A DNA stretch of 64,000 bases from an uncultured Bacteroidales bacterium. GTDB lineage: Bacteria; Bacteroidota; Bacteroidia; Bacteroidales; Paludibacteraceae. The stretch spans positions 24,557 through 88,556 of the forward strand of contig CAIWCC010000241.1 in assembly GCA_903911085.1 (NCBI GenBank). Direction: 5' to 3'. This document shows positions 18,101 to 27,500 of the stretch, piece by piece. The position numbers and the translations under genes are program-made. The notes under the pieces are model-generated. The model saw only the letters and a list, made by a program, of their open reading frames with translations, did no database searches and was not told the DNA's origin. The number at the start of each line of letters is the position of its first letter. The stretch's first letter is position 1.

Positions 18101-20663
18101 TTGTACCCGCTTCAGTACCAATACCCCAGTTAACAGTTCCAACTATGCCATTATCAACATCCAGATCATTGTAAATACCTGGTACAATGCGGTTATTTCC
18201 ACCACTTGTATATTGCACTTTACCGTCCCAAGTTAAATCTCTTGGCAATCTATAAGCACCAGCATTATTATCAGCAGTTTGTAGTGTACCTGCACCGGTT
18301 GAGCCTGTAAAACCAGTTCCACTACTGATAGCTACACCGTTAGGAAGAAGGAGTGTTGAACCGGTATTCAAAGTCAGTACATTTCCAATAGTTAAACTAG
18401 CCGCTGCTGTATTCACACCACTTGTATTGCTCATTGTTAATCCACCAGTGTAAGTACCTGCAATAACTGATTGCCCACCTGTGGCATTGTTATATTCTAC
18501 CTCAAACGGCCAAGTTTTGGCAGTTGGTATGGCAGTAACAGTTGATTGTGTTTGCAGTTTACCTGTTCCACTTATGGTTGTTGCTGCACTCAATGCATTG
18601 GCTTGCATATTTAATACTGCACCACTATTAATTGCTAAGGTAGTGGTACTTAAAGCACTTTGTAAACTAACGGCACCCGCTCCACTTACTATAAAATTGG
18701 AAACGTTTCCGGTAAATATGCTTGATGGCAATGTAATAGGCGAAGCATTTGCAAATGTAATACCTGAACCGGTAATAGTACCATTTATATTGCCCGATGT
18801 ACGGGTAACGCTGTTTCCTTTGTAAGTTAACGTTTGTGGAGTGCCTGTTACGCCAATAGCAAGAGTTCCGGCAGTTAAGTTCAATGTTCCATTAACAGTT
18901 CTATCAACGGCAGACATTATTACACCACCTGCATTATTAATGGTCAAGTTATTTAGTTTTGAAGTACTAGTTGGCATCTCTAAACCGATAGTAGTGCTGG
19001 TGGAGTTGTTATAAGTAATATTCGCCGAACTTGTAAATACAGGAGCTTGAGCACCAGTGCCACCTATTGAACCTGCTGTACGCGTAATCTCTACAGGAGT
19101 TGCACTACCACTATTGAATGTGATATTGTTTGTAGAGGCATTTGTTAATGTACCCGAAGTGAGTGTTAAGGCACCTGTTATGGTTAAGGCAGCATTTAAG
19201 TTTACTGCTTTAGTAGCCGTAGAAATTGTTAAACTATTAACCGAAGAAGGTAACTCGAATGATGATGTTGTAACATCGGCTGCGGTATTGTTATAAATTA
19301 CATTCGGCGAAGCACCATAAGACGTTAGTGCAGCAGTTAAAACCCCTACATTAGAGGTAATAGTACCATCATCACTCAGTGTTATGTTGTTGGTGGAATT
19401 GTTGATGGTGCCGCTTGTTAATACAAGATTTTTTACGTTTATTGCTTGAGGTAATACGAATATTGAACCACTTTTATAAAATTCCAAATAATTTATAACT
19501 GCAGGACTTGGTTTGAATATTTTATTCCCTGATGTAGTTGCTAAAAAAGTTGCACCTGACTGTGACACAATTATTTTTGAACCAGATGCACTACCATCAA
19601 TTCCTTGGCAATTTGAGGTTGCATTGAATGAACAAGAGCCACTACCAACAACAGTTAACGCAACGTTAGGATTCAAAACTATTCCTTGTGTAAGATTTGT
19701 CCCGTTAGAACCAAATACAAAACGGTTTGTAGCAACATTATTGGCTAATGTCATTATTCCCTTGGTAGGAGAAAGTGATCCCCAACCAGCCACTGAAGGT
19801 GCTGCTATAAAAGGGCCACCTATACCGCCATTTCCGGCTATGGTACTTTGATTAAAATAAAGCGTTTGGTTAGTGAGTGAATTCACTGTAATATAACCAT
19901 TTGAACTGCCATCAAAATAATTGTCAGGTGAGTTTCCTGTCATAAAAAAAGTATTAGCAGCAGCACCTAATGTTATACTTTGACCACTTGCCAAAGGACA
20001 TTGGGTCCAGGTAGAACTGTTCAAGAATGAGAAGTCATAAGTAGAAGTACCATTCCCTACTCCCCCATTTACTGTTACAGCAAAGAATGCCTTTACATTG
20101 GCATTATCTAATTTTACTGTTTTAGTTACAATAGAAGTAGCAGTAGTAGGAGCAAAAACCAATGTAGCTGGATTGCTAGGGTTTCCAACAAAAGGAAATT
20201 GGTTTAAAGTAACACTTGTACCTGCAACCAAAGAGGCTACAGTTGTACCATAAGGAATAGTTCCATCTCCTGAAACTACATACGCAAACTGAGCCGCAGC
20301 TACACCTATTGTGCTTGTAAGGTTGATTGTTTTACTTCCAGTGGTGATTGTTCCAGCGGCAGCAGGTAAAGTAGCAGCAGGTACAATAGCAAAAGTAACA
20401 TTACAATTAGTAGCATTTAAACTGTTTAATATCGGTGTTGCACCTGTACAATAAGCAATTACATTTGCTCCACTTGCAGCATTAAAATAAACATCGTCTG
20501 ATGCCACTGGGATAGCAGCTCCAGCTCCAGTACCATCCGATGCCAAAGACCAAGATGAGGTACTTGCCCAGTTTCCACTTGTGCCACCTACCCAATACTT
20601 GGCAGTTCCAAACACATTAGCAATCGAAATTGCAAAAACGATAATTAAAAGTAATTTTTTCAT
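15165..20663 (-). CDS. Giant T9SS-secreted surface protein with MBG-like repeats
   Basis: 1832 residues with signal peptide MKKLLLIIVFAISIANVFG. The N-terminal ~260 residues (KYWVGGTSGNWASTSSWS … DYFSFLN-like STWTQCPLASGQSITLG) are paralogous to 1774-5523. Long beta-rich repeats follow, including LNNLTINNAGGVIMSAVDRTVNGTLNLTAGTL, also shared with that gene. Around residues 1130-1300 two MBG/YDG-type Ig-like repeats appear (YTYNGSPQGPIAATTGG…; LTITAANQSVVYGTAAATVTG…). The segment up to ~1700 contains a further beta-sandwich region. The last ~80 residues (LSIINGQLLIKNLDGKATVRVFDALGRMVANKT…GIYTVQIEAGAKSWVKKIVYSR) are a T9SS type A sorting domain. A surface adhesin or matrix protein is likely; no enzyme motif was found. 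Confidence 0.9.
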   Translation of the reverse strand: MKKLLLIIVFAISIANVFGTAKYWVGGTSGNWASTSSWSLASDGTGAGAAIPVASDDVYFNAASGANVIAYCTGATPILNSLNATNCNVTFAIVPAATLPAAAGTITTGSKTINLTSTIGVAAAQFAYVVSGDGTIPYGTTVASLVAGTSVTLNQFPFVGNPSNPATLVFAPTTATSIVTKTVKLDNANVKAFFAVTVNGGVGNGTSTYDFSFLNSSTWTQCPLASGQSITLGAAANTFFMTGNSPDNYFDGSSNGYITVNSLTNQTLYFNQSTIAGNGGIGGPFIAAPSVAGWGSLSPTKGIMTLANNVATNRFVFGSNGTNLTQGIVLNPNVALTVVGSGSCSFNATSNCQGIDGSASGSKIIVSQSGATFLATTSGNKIFKPSPAVINYLEFYKSGSIFVLPQAINVKNLVLTSGTINNSTNNITLSDDGTITSNVGVLTAALTSYGASPNVIYNNTAADVTTSSFELPSSVNSLTISTATKAVNLNAALTITGALTLTSGTLTNASTNNITFNSGSATPVEITRTAGSIGGTGAQAPVFTSSANITYNNSTSTTIGLEMPTSTSKLNNLTINNAGGVIMSAVDRTVNGTLNLTAGTLAIGVTGTPQTLTYKGNSVTRTSGNINGTITGSGITFANASPITLPSSIFTGNVSNFIVSGAGAVSLQSALSTTTLAINSGAVLNMQANALSAATTISGTGKLQTQSTVTAIPTAKTWPFEVEYNNATGGQSVIAGTYTGGLTMSNTSGVNTAAASLTIGNVLTLNTGSTLLLPNGVAISSGTGFTGSTGAGTLQTADNNAGAYRLPRDLTWDGKVQYTSGGNNRIVPGIYNDLDVDNGIVGTVNWGIGTEAGTIKINGTLYTVSTSYGTTQLSTVEFGGVDQVIPRISAYNFKLSNSGTTTFPATYLYIANTFTPGSTTSASQGSIVFNGTTGAQTIPAFTYNSLNVNNTAGAVLGGSATINATLYFNSGSGVLTTGSHVVTIASGGTVGNVTSTSYVNGNLKKLIAAGANPSKTFEIGDETTYAPVTVAITGTIVGSTGSIQASTTSGDHAQIATSGIDAAKSVNRTWTISNPNALTGLTSYSPTFTFVAGDIDGGATTGNFVVGKYTSSVWSLPTISTKTATTTKATGISTFGTFAIGEVAIITPTFTVTPIGTYTYNGSPQGPIAATTGGSAGAVTFSYEGTNGTSYTASATLPTNAGSYTATATVAANGNYSSASSSATAFTIEKVALTITAANQSVVYGTAAATVTGAGTYTPSGFVNSEGAGVISGSVTYSTTYTNATTAGTTGETISPIVGSLTATNYSFTPANGTITIDAPNTVPVPAATALNLGDLSVNAGTDLTVANTGTLTVNASPKVNSVTVDAGGKLNVASPITVETVTFKAGKDATTFSAKIDADITATTVRLFKTIDDTKWYFMSFPCDVTIAAITKSDGGSLGTLGEGGNWFIKYYDGAQRAESGTTIPNWKHIALAPDPTKLLANHGYIFGLKTVGAPYNVELSIPLSPNVLHAETDGRTAPVTAFTGTAAGNHYGWNLIGLPYISNFNSNGKTTAAHMSFIDGNNITYTDISNADNYTIPPMAAYFVQVLGGTSSISFDKLGRQAAKTVVSTDLSDKVQLNFASATGVDKTNFIMDNNQSTAYEIGMDYEKMIGLGTDKPQVYSMLGGVNYSYNALPMSSVTNLPIGYYTKTAGSTTISVDATQAPSLSSLLLTDYGVSPIKVTDLLMSSYTFTAAAGTNNSRFTITAQRVPTAIETETDVNAPQLSIINGQLLIKNLDGKATVRVFDALGRMVANKTASNNSFEINISSKGIYTVQIEAGAKSWVKKIVYSR

Positions 20664-20714
20664 AAAAATAATGTATTAAATTCTAATTAATAATTTTGTT
20701 GATAAATCACAAGG

Positions 20715-20780
20715 CAAAAATAAATCATCTAATTCTATGTATATAAAACTATTGTTTCAAAATATGGGATGATTGTTACA
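20715..20780 (-). promoter_or_regulatory. Promoter with 21-bp-spaced direct repeats (copy D) for the 1832-residue T9SS gene
   Basis: CAAAAATA at 20715-20722 (-7 TATTTTTG on the minus strand), 28 bp, ATTGTTTCA (20751-20759) and ATTGTTACA (20772-20780), 21 bp apart. The two half-sites differ at only one position here, the clearest copy of the direct repeat. Confidence 0.75.
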
Positions 20781-20828
20781 TCTTTGATATTTGTTGATTA
20801 TATTGTAATACTACTAAATAATCTACTC

Positions 20829-23800
20829 CTATTTTATACAATACCGCTCACCATTCTTTCGTTGAATATTTATTATTATAAAACCTTTAGACCTTAATGA
20901 AGCTGTACTTTCTTGGCTTACAAATGATTCCAGTTTTCGTCCACTTGCATCAAAAACAGTTATTATATCACCCTTTTCTAAATTGAAAAGATTGTTTTGG
21001 AAGCGATAAACTGCGTTTGTGTTTTTTAATTCTTTAATTGAAGTTGGTGTGGTGTAAATCAATGCTTCATACGCACCTACACTAGGGGAATTTAAATTGC
21101 GAGCGGCACCTGAAATATCGGTTGATGGTGTATTAAATAATTGAGTTCCTTTTCCAACCAAATAAGAACCTGGCAAAACACTCCAGTTGGATTTGACTAT
21201 TGAACTTAATGAATCGAGCGATGCTTGTGCAACATTTCCCCAAACTGCACCTGCAAATGAACTCGTAGTTTTGAATTGTGCCGCATTAGTTGTTGCAGAA
21301 TTTAACGCCGCCAAATCAATATATTTATTTGCTTCTGCGTAATAAGGAGCTGTGGTTGCCGATATACTAATAGCTTGCGGAGTAATATTATTGGAATATT
21401 GAACCAATGGTTGAGGTGTAACATTTGTAATATTTACGGTCAGCCTAACGCTTTGATAAGATGAAGAAGTGCCAGGTGCCGAATTTCCCCAAAACACATT
21501 ATTTATCACATAATTATCGTAAGTGGTTGCGGTATTACTGTTTTGAACAAAAAGCCCAGCACCTTGTCCTGCACTTGAAGCGGTGGCTACCACATTACCA
21601 GCTAAATCGAGCACTGTAGCACGATTATTTACTATTGTATTATTGATTATTTGTCCACCATTTTCATTTGCAATACCACCACCTCGAATCACTATGGTAC
21701 TTGCAGCATTTGCTGTATTCCAATTAAAAACTCTTGCTTCATTATTAGCTATCACACAGTTAGAAACTTTAGAAGTACGCAATGTAGAATAAATTCCTGC
21801 ACCAAATAGATAGGGATTGAGGGAAACGGCATAAGTATTTTCGGGGGCACGATTCATATTATAGATTATTCTGTTATTACGAACAATCGAATTTTGTAAA
21901 ACGCCACCCGAAATATAGGCTCCTCCTCCCCTACACTGTCCTCCACGTGTGCCATTAATTTGTGATGCTTGTGCTTCACAATTTTCAATCAAACATCCAT
22001 CTACAATTGCATCCGCTACTGTTGTACAAATTCCACCAGGGGCATTTGCATTTACCTCACCCGTAGAATTATACACACGGCAATTGCGCACTATTGAATT
22101 AATAAATGTGCATTTTCCTGATATATTTACTCCTGCTGGATTTCCATTTCCTAAATAAAGCCCTTCATCAACTGTGATTCCATCAATTCTAACATCGCTT
22201 GAAATTCCACCACTAATTTTCAACACTGTAAAACTCAATGGCGTAGCCTTGAATCGACCTCCAATAATGCGAGTTGGATAAATGAATTCCCAAGGTTCGA
22301 TAATTCCATTTTTATCAAGATCATCACGTTGTCTATTTGCAGTCGAAGATTCTGTTCCTTGAAAACCTCCATAGATATTCAGCACTTTACTATCAATTGT
22401 AACCGATGTTGCCTGTTGATAATCGCCTGTTTTCAAATAAATATTATCACCATAAGTTGCCATATTCAATGCTGATGTTAATGAACAACAATCGTCCCAG
22501 CTTGTGCCATATCCATTTCCCGTTGGCGAAACATACCATGTAATAGCTGAAGATGCACCATTGATTATATAAAAAGTTCGCGTGACAGCAGTTGCAGTTT
22601 TTACAGCAGGTGAAACTGTGCCTTGATGATAGGCCGTTACAGTAATTGGCATTGGAAAGCGTGTACGAAAAGGAATACTATCTTTATCGATAATTAATTG
22701 ACCATTAGCAATATGAGCTGCACCACTAGACACAAAATAACGAACTGTAACCCCAGAAGAACTTGTTGCATTCAAGTTAATTGGAGCTAAATTATTGATG
22801 CTTTGATTGGCTATCAGTGGAAATGTAATTACATTGTCCGTTCCAGTTGCCAAAGTTGGTAAATTTACATTGCCTTGTAATACCGATGAACGATAAGTGG
22901 CATTACCTTGTTGGCGTACCACAAAGTAGTTTGTACTTTTGAAACGGGGAACAAATTCAAAAGTTTTAACTCCAGTCTGAATCCAATTTCCACTCGATAC
23001 TTCTATTTGACTTGGATTACCAGAGTTAGTAAATGAATTTTCCGCTTTATTAAAAAAAGTTTGTGTTGGATTAAAACTATTATCAAAATAATCGGTTCGA
23101 TTTGGCATTCGATAATAGGGTGCTGTATTGAGTGTAACTGAATGTCCATCTGCATTCAACGAAAATGGAATATTTAACATTATAGCACGCCACCAATAAC
23201 TTTGAGTATCATAAAGTCCATTCACATCAACAAAACCAGTAATTTGAGCAGTTCGAGTCATCGACACATTTGCCATATCGTATGCAGCTTGTGCTGTGCG
23301 CTGACTTGGAAACCATGCGGCAGATTTTACTTGTGCCAATGTTAATGAAGCAGTTGCCTGATTTGTAAAAGGAATTGGTTGGAATTTATCGGCAAGAAAA
23401 CCTGCACAAGGTAAGCCTGTAATCCAACCTTTGGTTTGGTCCACAGCAATCATATTTCCTTGAGCATCAAAACGTAAATCGAAAATATCATCAACCCACA
23501 TTGAGATATTATTTAACAGTGGTTTACTGCAATCGAAGTGGCCTGTATTTGGATCAAAAAAATACGATAGAAGCTGTCCATAATTTGATCGTTGATTGCG
23601 GGTATAGTCGTAAGTTCCTTCTGTACTGATATTTACAGTCAAATCTTTATTATAACTATCCCATTCCATAAATTCACCTTGAGTTGAAAGAATTGGAACA
23701 GTGGTACTGTTTCCACAATAAGCAGCTGCTTTATTGATAATGGCAAAAGCAATATTAGCTGGTGAATTTGTAACAATATAGCGTGGCATAGGATTGGTTC

Positions 23801-24215
23801 CCGAATGACCTGTTACAATCCATGGCACAGTTTTCAATTCGCTATAACCTGTTAAAGAAGAAAAAGCTTGAAGCATTGATTGAATTTGACCAGCAGCAGT
23901 TACATCATCGTGATAAAAATTATCGGACGACCAAAGTATGGCAATTCCATGTTTTGCGCAAACTGCACGAAATGCCACATCTTCAACTATTGTCTGTTCG
24001 AGCACAGCAGTACTAGCAACAAATACAGCCGTAACTTTTTGGCAAGCAGGAGGAATCCAAAAAAAAGGTGTCAAAGTATACGCACTACCCTTGTTGTCGG
24101 TAGTTGAAATTGAAGCTCGCCATTGCCAATCTTGACGTTTTGTTTGCTCCGATTTAACTGTAAAATTAAATGTAAGTAGAATGGATAAACTAAATAATGT
24201 AATAATTCTTCTCAT
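20829..24215 (-). CDS. Alpha/beta-hydrolase + parallel beta-helix fusion with T9SS sorting domain
   Basis: About 1128 residues from ATG at 24215 (MRRIITLFSLSILLTFNFTVKS, signal peptide); the track start at 24266 adds a hydrophilic tail and is rejected. Residues ~30-420 look like an esterase-type alpha/beta hydrolase: WIPPACQKVTAVFVAS, the nucleophile elbow VTGHSGT (Ser138), and a GHF motif (His226) that could be the catalytic His. From about residue 560 (TWYVSPTGNGYGTSWDDCCSL…GDNIYLKTGDYQ…LNIYGGFQG) a right-handed beta-helix follows with N-rich coils. The C-terminus (FQNNLFNLEKGDIITVFDASGRKLES…) is a divergent T9SS sorting domain. A secreted carbohydrate esterase bound to a glycan-binding or lyase-like helix is a reasonable guess; the substrate is unknown. 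Confidence 0.8.
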   Translation of the reverse strand: MRRIITLFSLSILLTFNFTVKSEQTKRQDWQWRASISTTDNKGSAYTLTPFFWIPPACQKVTAVFVASTAVLEQTIVEDVAFRAVCAKHGIAILWSSDNFYHDDVTAAGQIQSMLQAFSSLTGYSELKTVPWIVTGHSGTNPMPRYIVTNSPANIAFAIINKAAAYCGNSTTVPILSTQGEFMEWDSYNKDLTVNISTEGTYDYTRNQRSNYGQLLSYFFDPNTGHFDCSKPLLNNISMWVDDIFDLRFDAQGNMIAVDQTKGWITGLPCAGFLADKFQPIPFTNQATASLTLAQVKSAAWFPSQRTAQAAYDMANVSMTRTAQITGFVDVNGLYDTQSYWWRAIMLNIPFSLNADGHSVTLNTAPYYRMPNRTDYFDNSFNPTQTFFNKAENSFTNSGNPSQIEVSSGNWIQTGVKTFEFVPRFKSTNYFVVRQQGNATYRSSVLQGNVNLPTLATGTDNVITFPLIANQSINNLAPINLNATSSSGVTVRYFVSSGAAHIANGQLIIDKDSIPFRTRFPMPITVTAYHQGTVSPAVKTATAVTRTFYIINGASSAITWYVSPTGNGYGTSWDDCCSLTSALNMATYGDNIYLKTGDYQQATSVTIDSKVLNIYGGFQGTESSTANRQRDDLDKNGIIEPWEFIYPTRIIGGRFKATPLSFTVLKISGGISSDVRIDGITVDEGLYLGNGNPAGVNISGKCTFINSIVRNCRVYNSTGEVNANAPGGICTTVADAIVDGCLIENCEAQASQINGTRGGQCRGGGAYISGGVLQNSIVRNNRIIYNMNRAPENTYAVSLNPYLFGAGIYSTLRTSKVSNCVIANNEARVFNWNTANAASTIVIRGGGIANENGGQIINNTIVNNRATVLDLAGNVVATASSAGQGAGLFVQNSNTATTYDNYVINNVFWGNSAPGTSSSYQSVRLTVNITNVTPQPLVQYSNNITPQAISISATTAPYYAEANKYIDLAALNSATTNAAQFKTTSSFAGAVWGNVAQASLDSLSSIVKSNWSVLPGSYLVGKGTQLFNTPSTDISGAARNLNSPSVGAYEALIYTTPTSIKELKNTNAVYRFQNNLFNLEKGDIITVFDASGRKLESFVSQESTASLRSKGFIIINIQRKNGERYCIK

Positions 24216-24263
24216 AATATGACTTTTTTTGAATAACTCGTATATATGTATTTGATTTATACA

Positions 24264-24330
24264 CAAAAATAATAGTTTTCATTATCATGTTTATAAGAAA
24301 ATTGTATCATAAAATCAGACAAATGATACA
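24264..24330 (-). promoter_or_regulatory. Promoter with 21-bp-spaced direct repeats (copy E) for the hydrolase/beta-helix gene
   Basis: CAAAAATA at 24264-24271 (-7), 29 bp, ATTGTATCA (24301-24309) and AATGATACA (24322-24330), 21 bp apart. The sequence of the half-sites is the most divergent of the five, but the spacing is kept exactly. Confidence 0.65.
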
Positions 24331-24351
24331 ATTTCAATTATTCTAAAAAAT

Positions 24352-24401
24352 TGAAGCGTGAAGCAAAAAAAACATTATTTGTTCTTTTGCTTCACGCTTC
24401 A
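24352..24401 (-). terminator. Intrinsic terminator downstream of purL
   Basis: A perfect 17-bp stem (TGAAGCGTGAAGCAAAA / TTTTGCTTCACGCTTCA) with a 16-nt loop, followed on the minus strand by ATTTTTTAG. It lies about 120 bp past the purL stop and just upstream of promoter E, insulating the next gene. Confidence 0.85.
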
Positions 24402-24522
24402 GTATAATACAGCCAAAACTGAGAGTATTTTAATCGAATTATTTATCGAAGTCTAAATTCAAACTGATATTTATACATTTTACTAAATAATCTAATCAAT
24501 TATTCATCAAAAATTCATTTGC

Positions 24523-27500
24523 TTAAATGTTATTTTCCACCCACAATCGAGCATTCACAAACGCTTCCATCCACGGAGTTATTTGATCTTGTGCTTTACG
24601 ATCGGCTGGATAATGCGCCCATTGCCATGGGAAAATAGCACGTTCCAAGTGTGGCATCATTGCCAAATGACGACCATCAGCTGAGCAAATACCTGCTACA
24701 GCATAATCAGAACCATTTGGATTAGCAGGATAAGAAGTATATGAATATTTTGCAATCACATGATAATCATTTTCAACCTGGGGTAAATAGAATTTTCCTT
24801 CACCATGTGCCACCCAAACGCCTAACTTGCTTCCACTTAATGAACCAAACATCACCGAATGATTTTCAGGAATAGTTAAACCTACAAAAGCCGATTCAAA
24901 TTTATGAGAATCATTATGCAACATACGAGGTTGAACATCATGTTCTGGATTAATCAAGCCAAGTTCCACCATTAATTGACAACCATTACATATACCCAAA
25001 CTTAAAGTATCATTTCGTTTGTAGAAATTATCCAAAGCTAATTTTGCTTTTTCATTGAACAAGAAACCTCCTGCCCAACCTTTTGCAGAGCCAAGTACAT
25101 CCGAATTGGAGAATCCACCACAGAATACAATTAAATTTACATCTTCCAACGTTTCACGACCTGAAGCCAAGTCGGTCATGTGAACATCTTTTACATCAAA
25201 CCCTGCAAGATACAACGAATAAGCCATTTCGCGCTCCCCATTAGTTCCTTTTTCGCGAATAATGGCAGCAGTAATACCGCTTGGTTTGCGATCTTGAGAT
25301 AAGTTAAATTGAGAAAATTTACCACTGAATGATTTTGCAAAATTGAATTCTAATGGTTGATTTTTATAATTATTGAAACGTGCAGAAGCACATATCTCAC
25401 CACTTTGTTTATTGTCTAACAAATATGAAGAACGGAACCAAATATCACGTAATTCATTGATAGAAAAAGTAAATGCAGCTGTTTTCTTTTTAATCTCTAA
25501 ACGTCTTTCAGCTATCGGAGTGGCTATGCGTGCAAAACCAACACCATTATTTTCTAATATTTTTTCAACTGCTTTTTTATCTTTCACTTGAATTAAAACA
25601 CCTGGATTTTCGGAGAAAAGTATTTTCACCAACGAAGTCTCAGCTATTTCATCCAATTTCACACTTAAACCACCATTAGCATTGGCAAAACACATTTCGA
25701 GCAATGCAGTAATCATTCCACCTTCAGAAATATCATGACCAGCTAGAATCAATTCCTTGCCCACCATTTCTTGAATACTTTCAAAAGCAGCTTTGAAATA
25801 TTCTGCATCTTGCACTGTTGGCACTTCATCACCGAGTTTGTTTAAGGTTTGACCCAATACCGAACCACCTAATTTATAAGTATCGAATGAAAAATCTACA
25901 TAATATATTGTAGTTTTTAAATCATTTACAATTACAGGTGAAACAGTTTTTTGAACATCCGAAACTTCAGCCCCACCCGAAATAATCACTGTACCTGGTG
26001 AGAATACTTTATCGTCACCATATTTTTGAGTCATCGAAAGAGAGTCTTTTCCTGTAGGAATATTTATTCCCAAAGAACATGCAAAATCGCTACAAGCCTC
26101 TACAGCTTTATAAAGACGCGCATCTTCTCCTGGATTTTTGCATGGCCACATCCAGTTAGCACTTAACGAAACGCTATCCAATCCTTCGGCCAATGGTGTC
26201 CATATAATATTTGTCAGTGCTTCGGCAATGGCCAAAACCGATCCAGCTTCAGCATTAACCATAGCTGCCAATGGTGCATGACCTATAGAAGTTGCAATAC
26301 CAGATTTTCCACGATAATCCAATGCCACAACACCAAGGTCGTTAAGAGGCAATTGAATTTCGCCCGCAGTTTGTTGACGAGCAATTTTACCTGTTATCGA
26401 GCGGTCAACTTTATTTGTCAACCAATCTTTACAAGCCACCGATTCAACTTGCAATACATTTTGAATGTAAGTTAATAAATTATCTTCATTCACTTCAATA
26501 GCTGCATATTTTTCTTCAACAGTATTATCCGTAATGATAGTACGCGGTGGTTTACCTATCATATAATTCAATTTCAAATCGATAGGACGTTGACCATCAG
26601 CTTGTTCAAACACAAATTGCATATCGTCGGTAGTTTCGCCCACCACATACATCGGTGCTCGTTCGCGCTCTGCGATACGTTGTACAGCTTCAATATCATC
26701 TTTTTTGATAATCATTCCCATACGCTCCTGACTTTCGTTGCCAATAATTTCTTTGGCACTTAAAGTTGGATCACCAACAGGAAGCTTCGAAATATCAATT
26801 TTTCCACCAGTATTTTCTACCAATTCCGAAAGACAATTCAAATGACCACCAGCACCATGATCGTGCATCGAAACGATAGGATTGTAATCTGATTCGGCCA
26901 AAGTACGAATAACATTTGCTACACGTTTTTGCATTTCGGGATTGGCACGTTGAACCGCATTTAGTTCGATAGAATTATCGTAGTCGCCTGTTTGAACAGA
27001 CGATACAGCTGCGCCACCCATACCAATACGGTAATTGTCGCCACCCATCACTACCACTTTTTCACCTGCCACAGGTTCAGCTTTAAGTGCATCACGCACA
27101 GTACCAAAACCTACACCTCCAGCCAACATAATTACTTTGTCGAAACCAAATTTCTTTTCATTTTCTTGGTGTTCAAAAGTCAACAATGAACCACAAATAA
27201 GAGGTTGTCCAAATTTATTTCCAAAATCGGAAGCACCATTTGAAGCTTTGATAAGTATTTGTTCTGGCGTTTGATAAAGCCATTTTCGTGGATCCATTAT
27301 ATTTTCCCATGACTTCTCTCCCACTCCTTCATTTGGATAAAAAGTAGAAGTTCGTGGGTAACTAGTCATATAAACTGCTGTTCCAGCCATTGGCAAACTT
27401 GCTTTTCCACCTGCCAAACGATCGCGAATCTCGCCACCACTACCAGTTGCAGCACCATTAAATGGTTCAACAGTTGTTGGAAAATTATGCGTTTCGGCTT

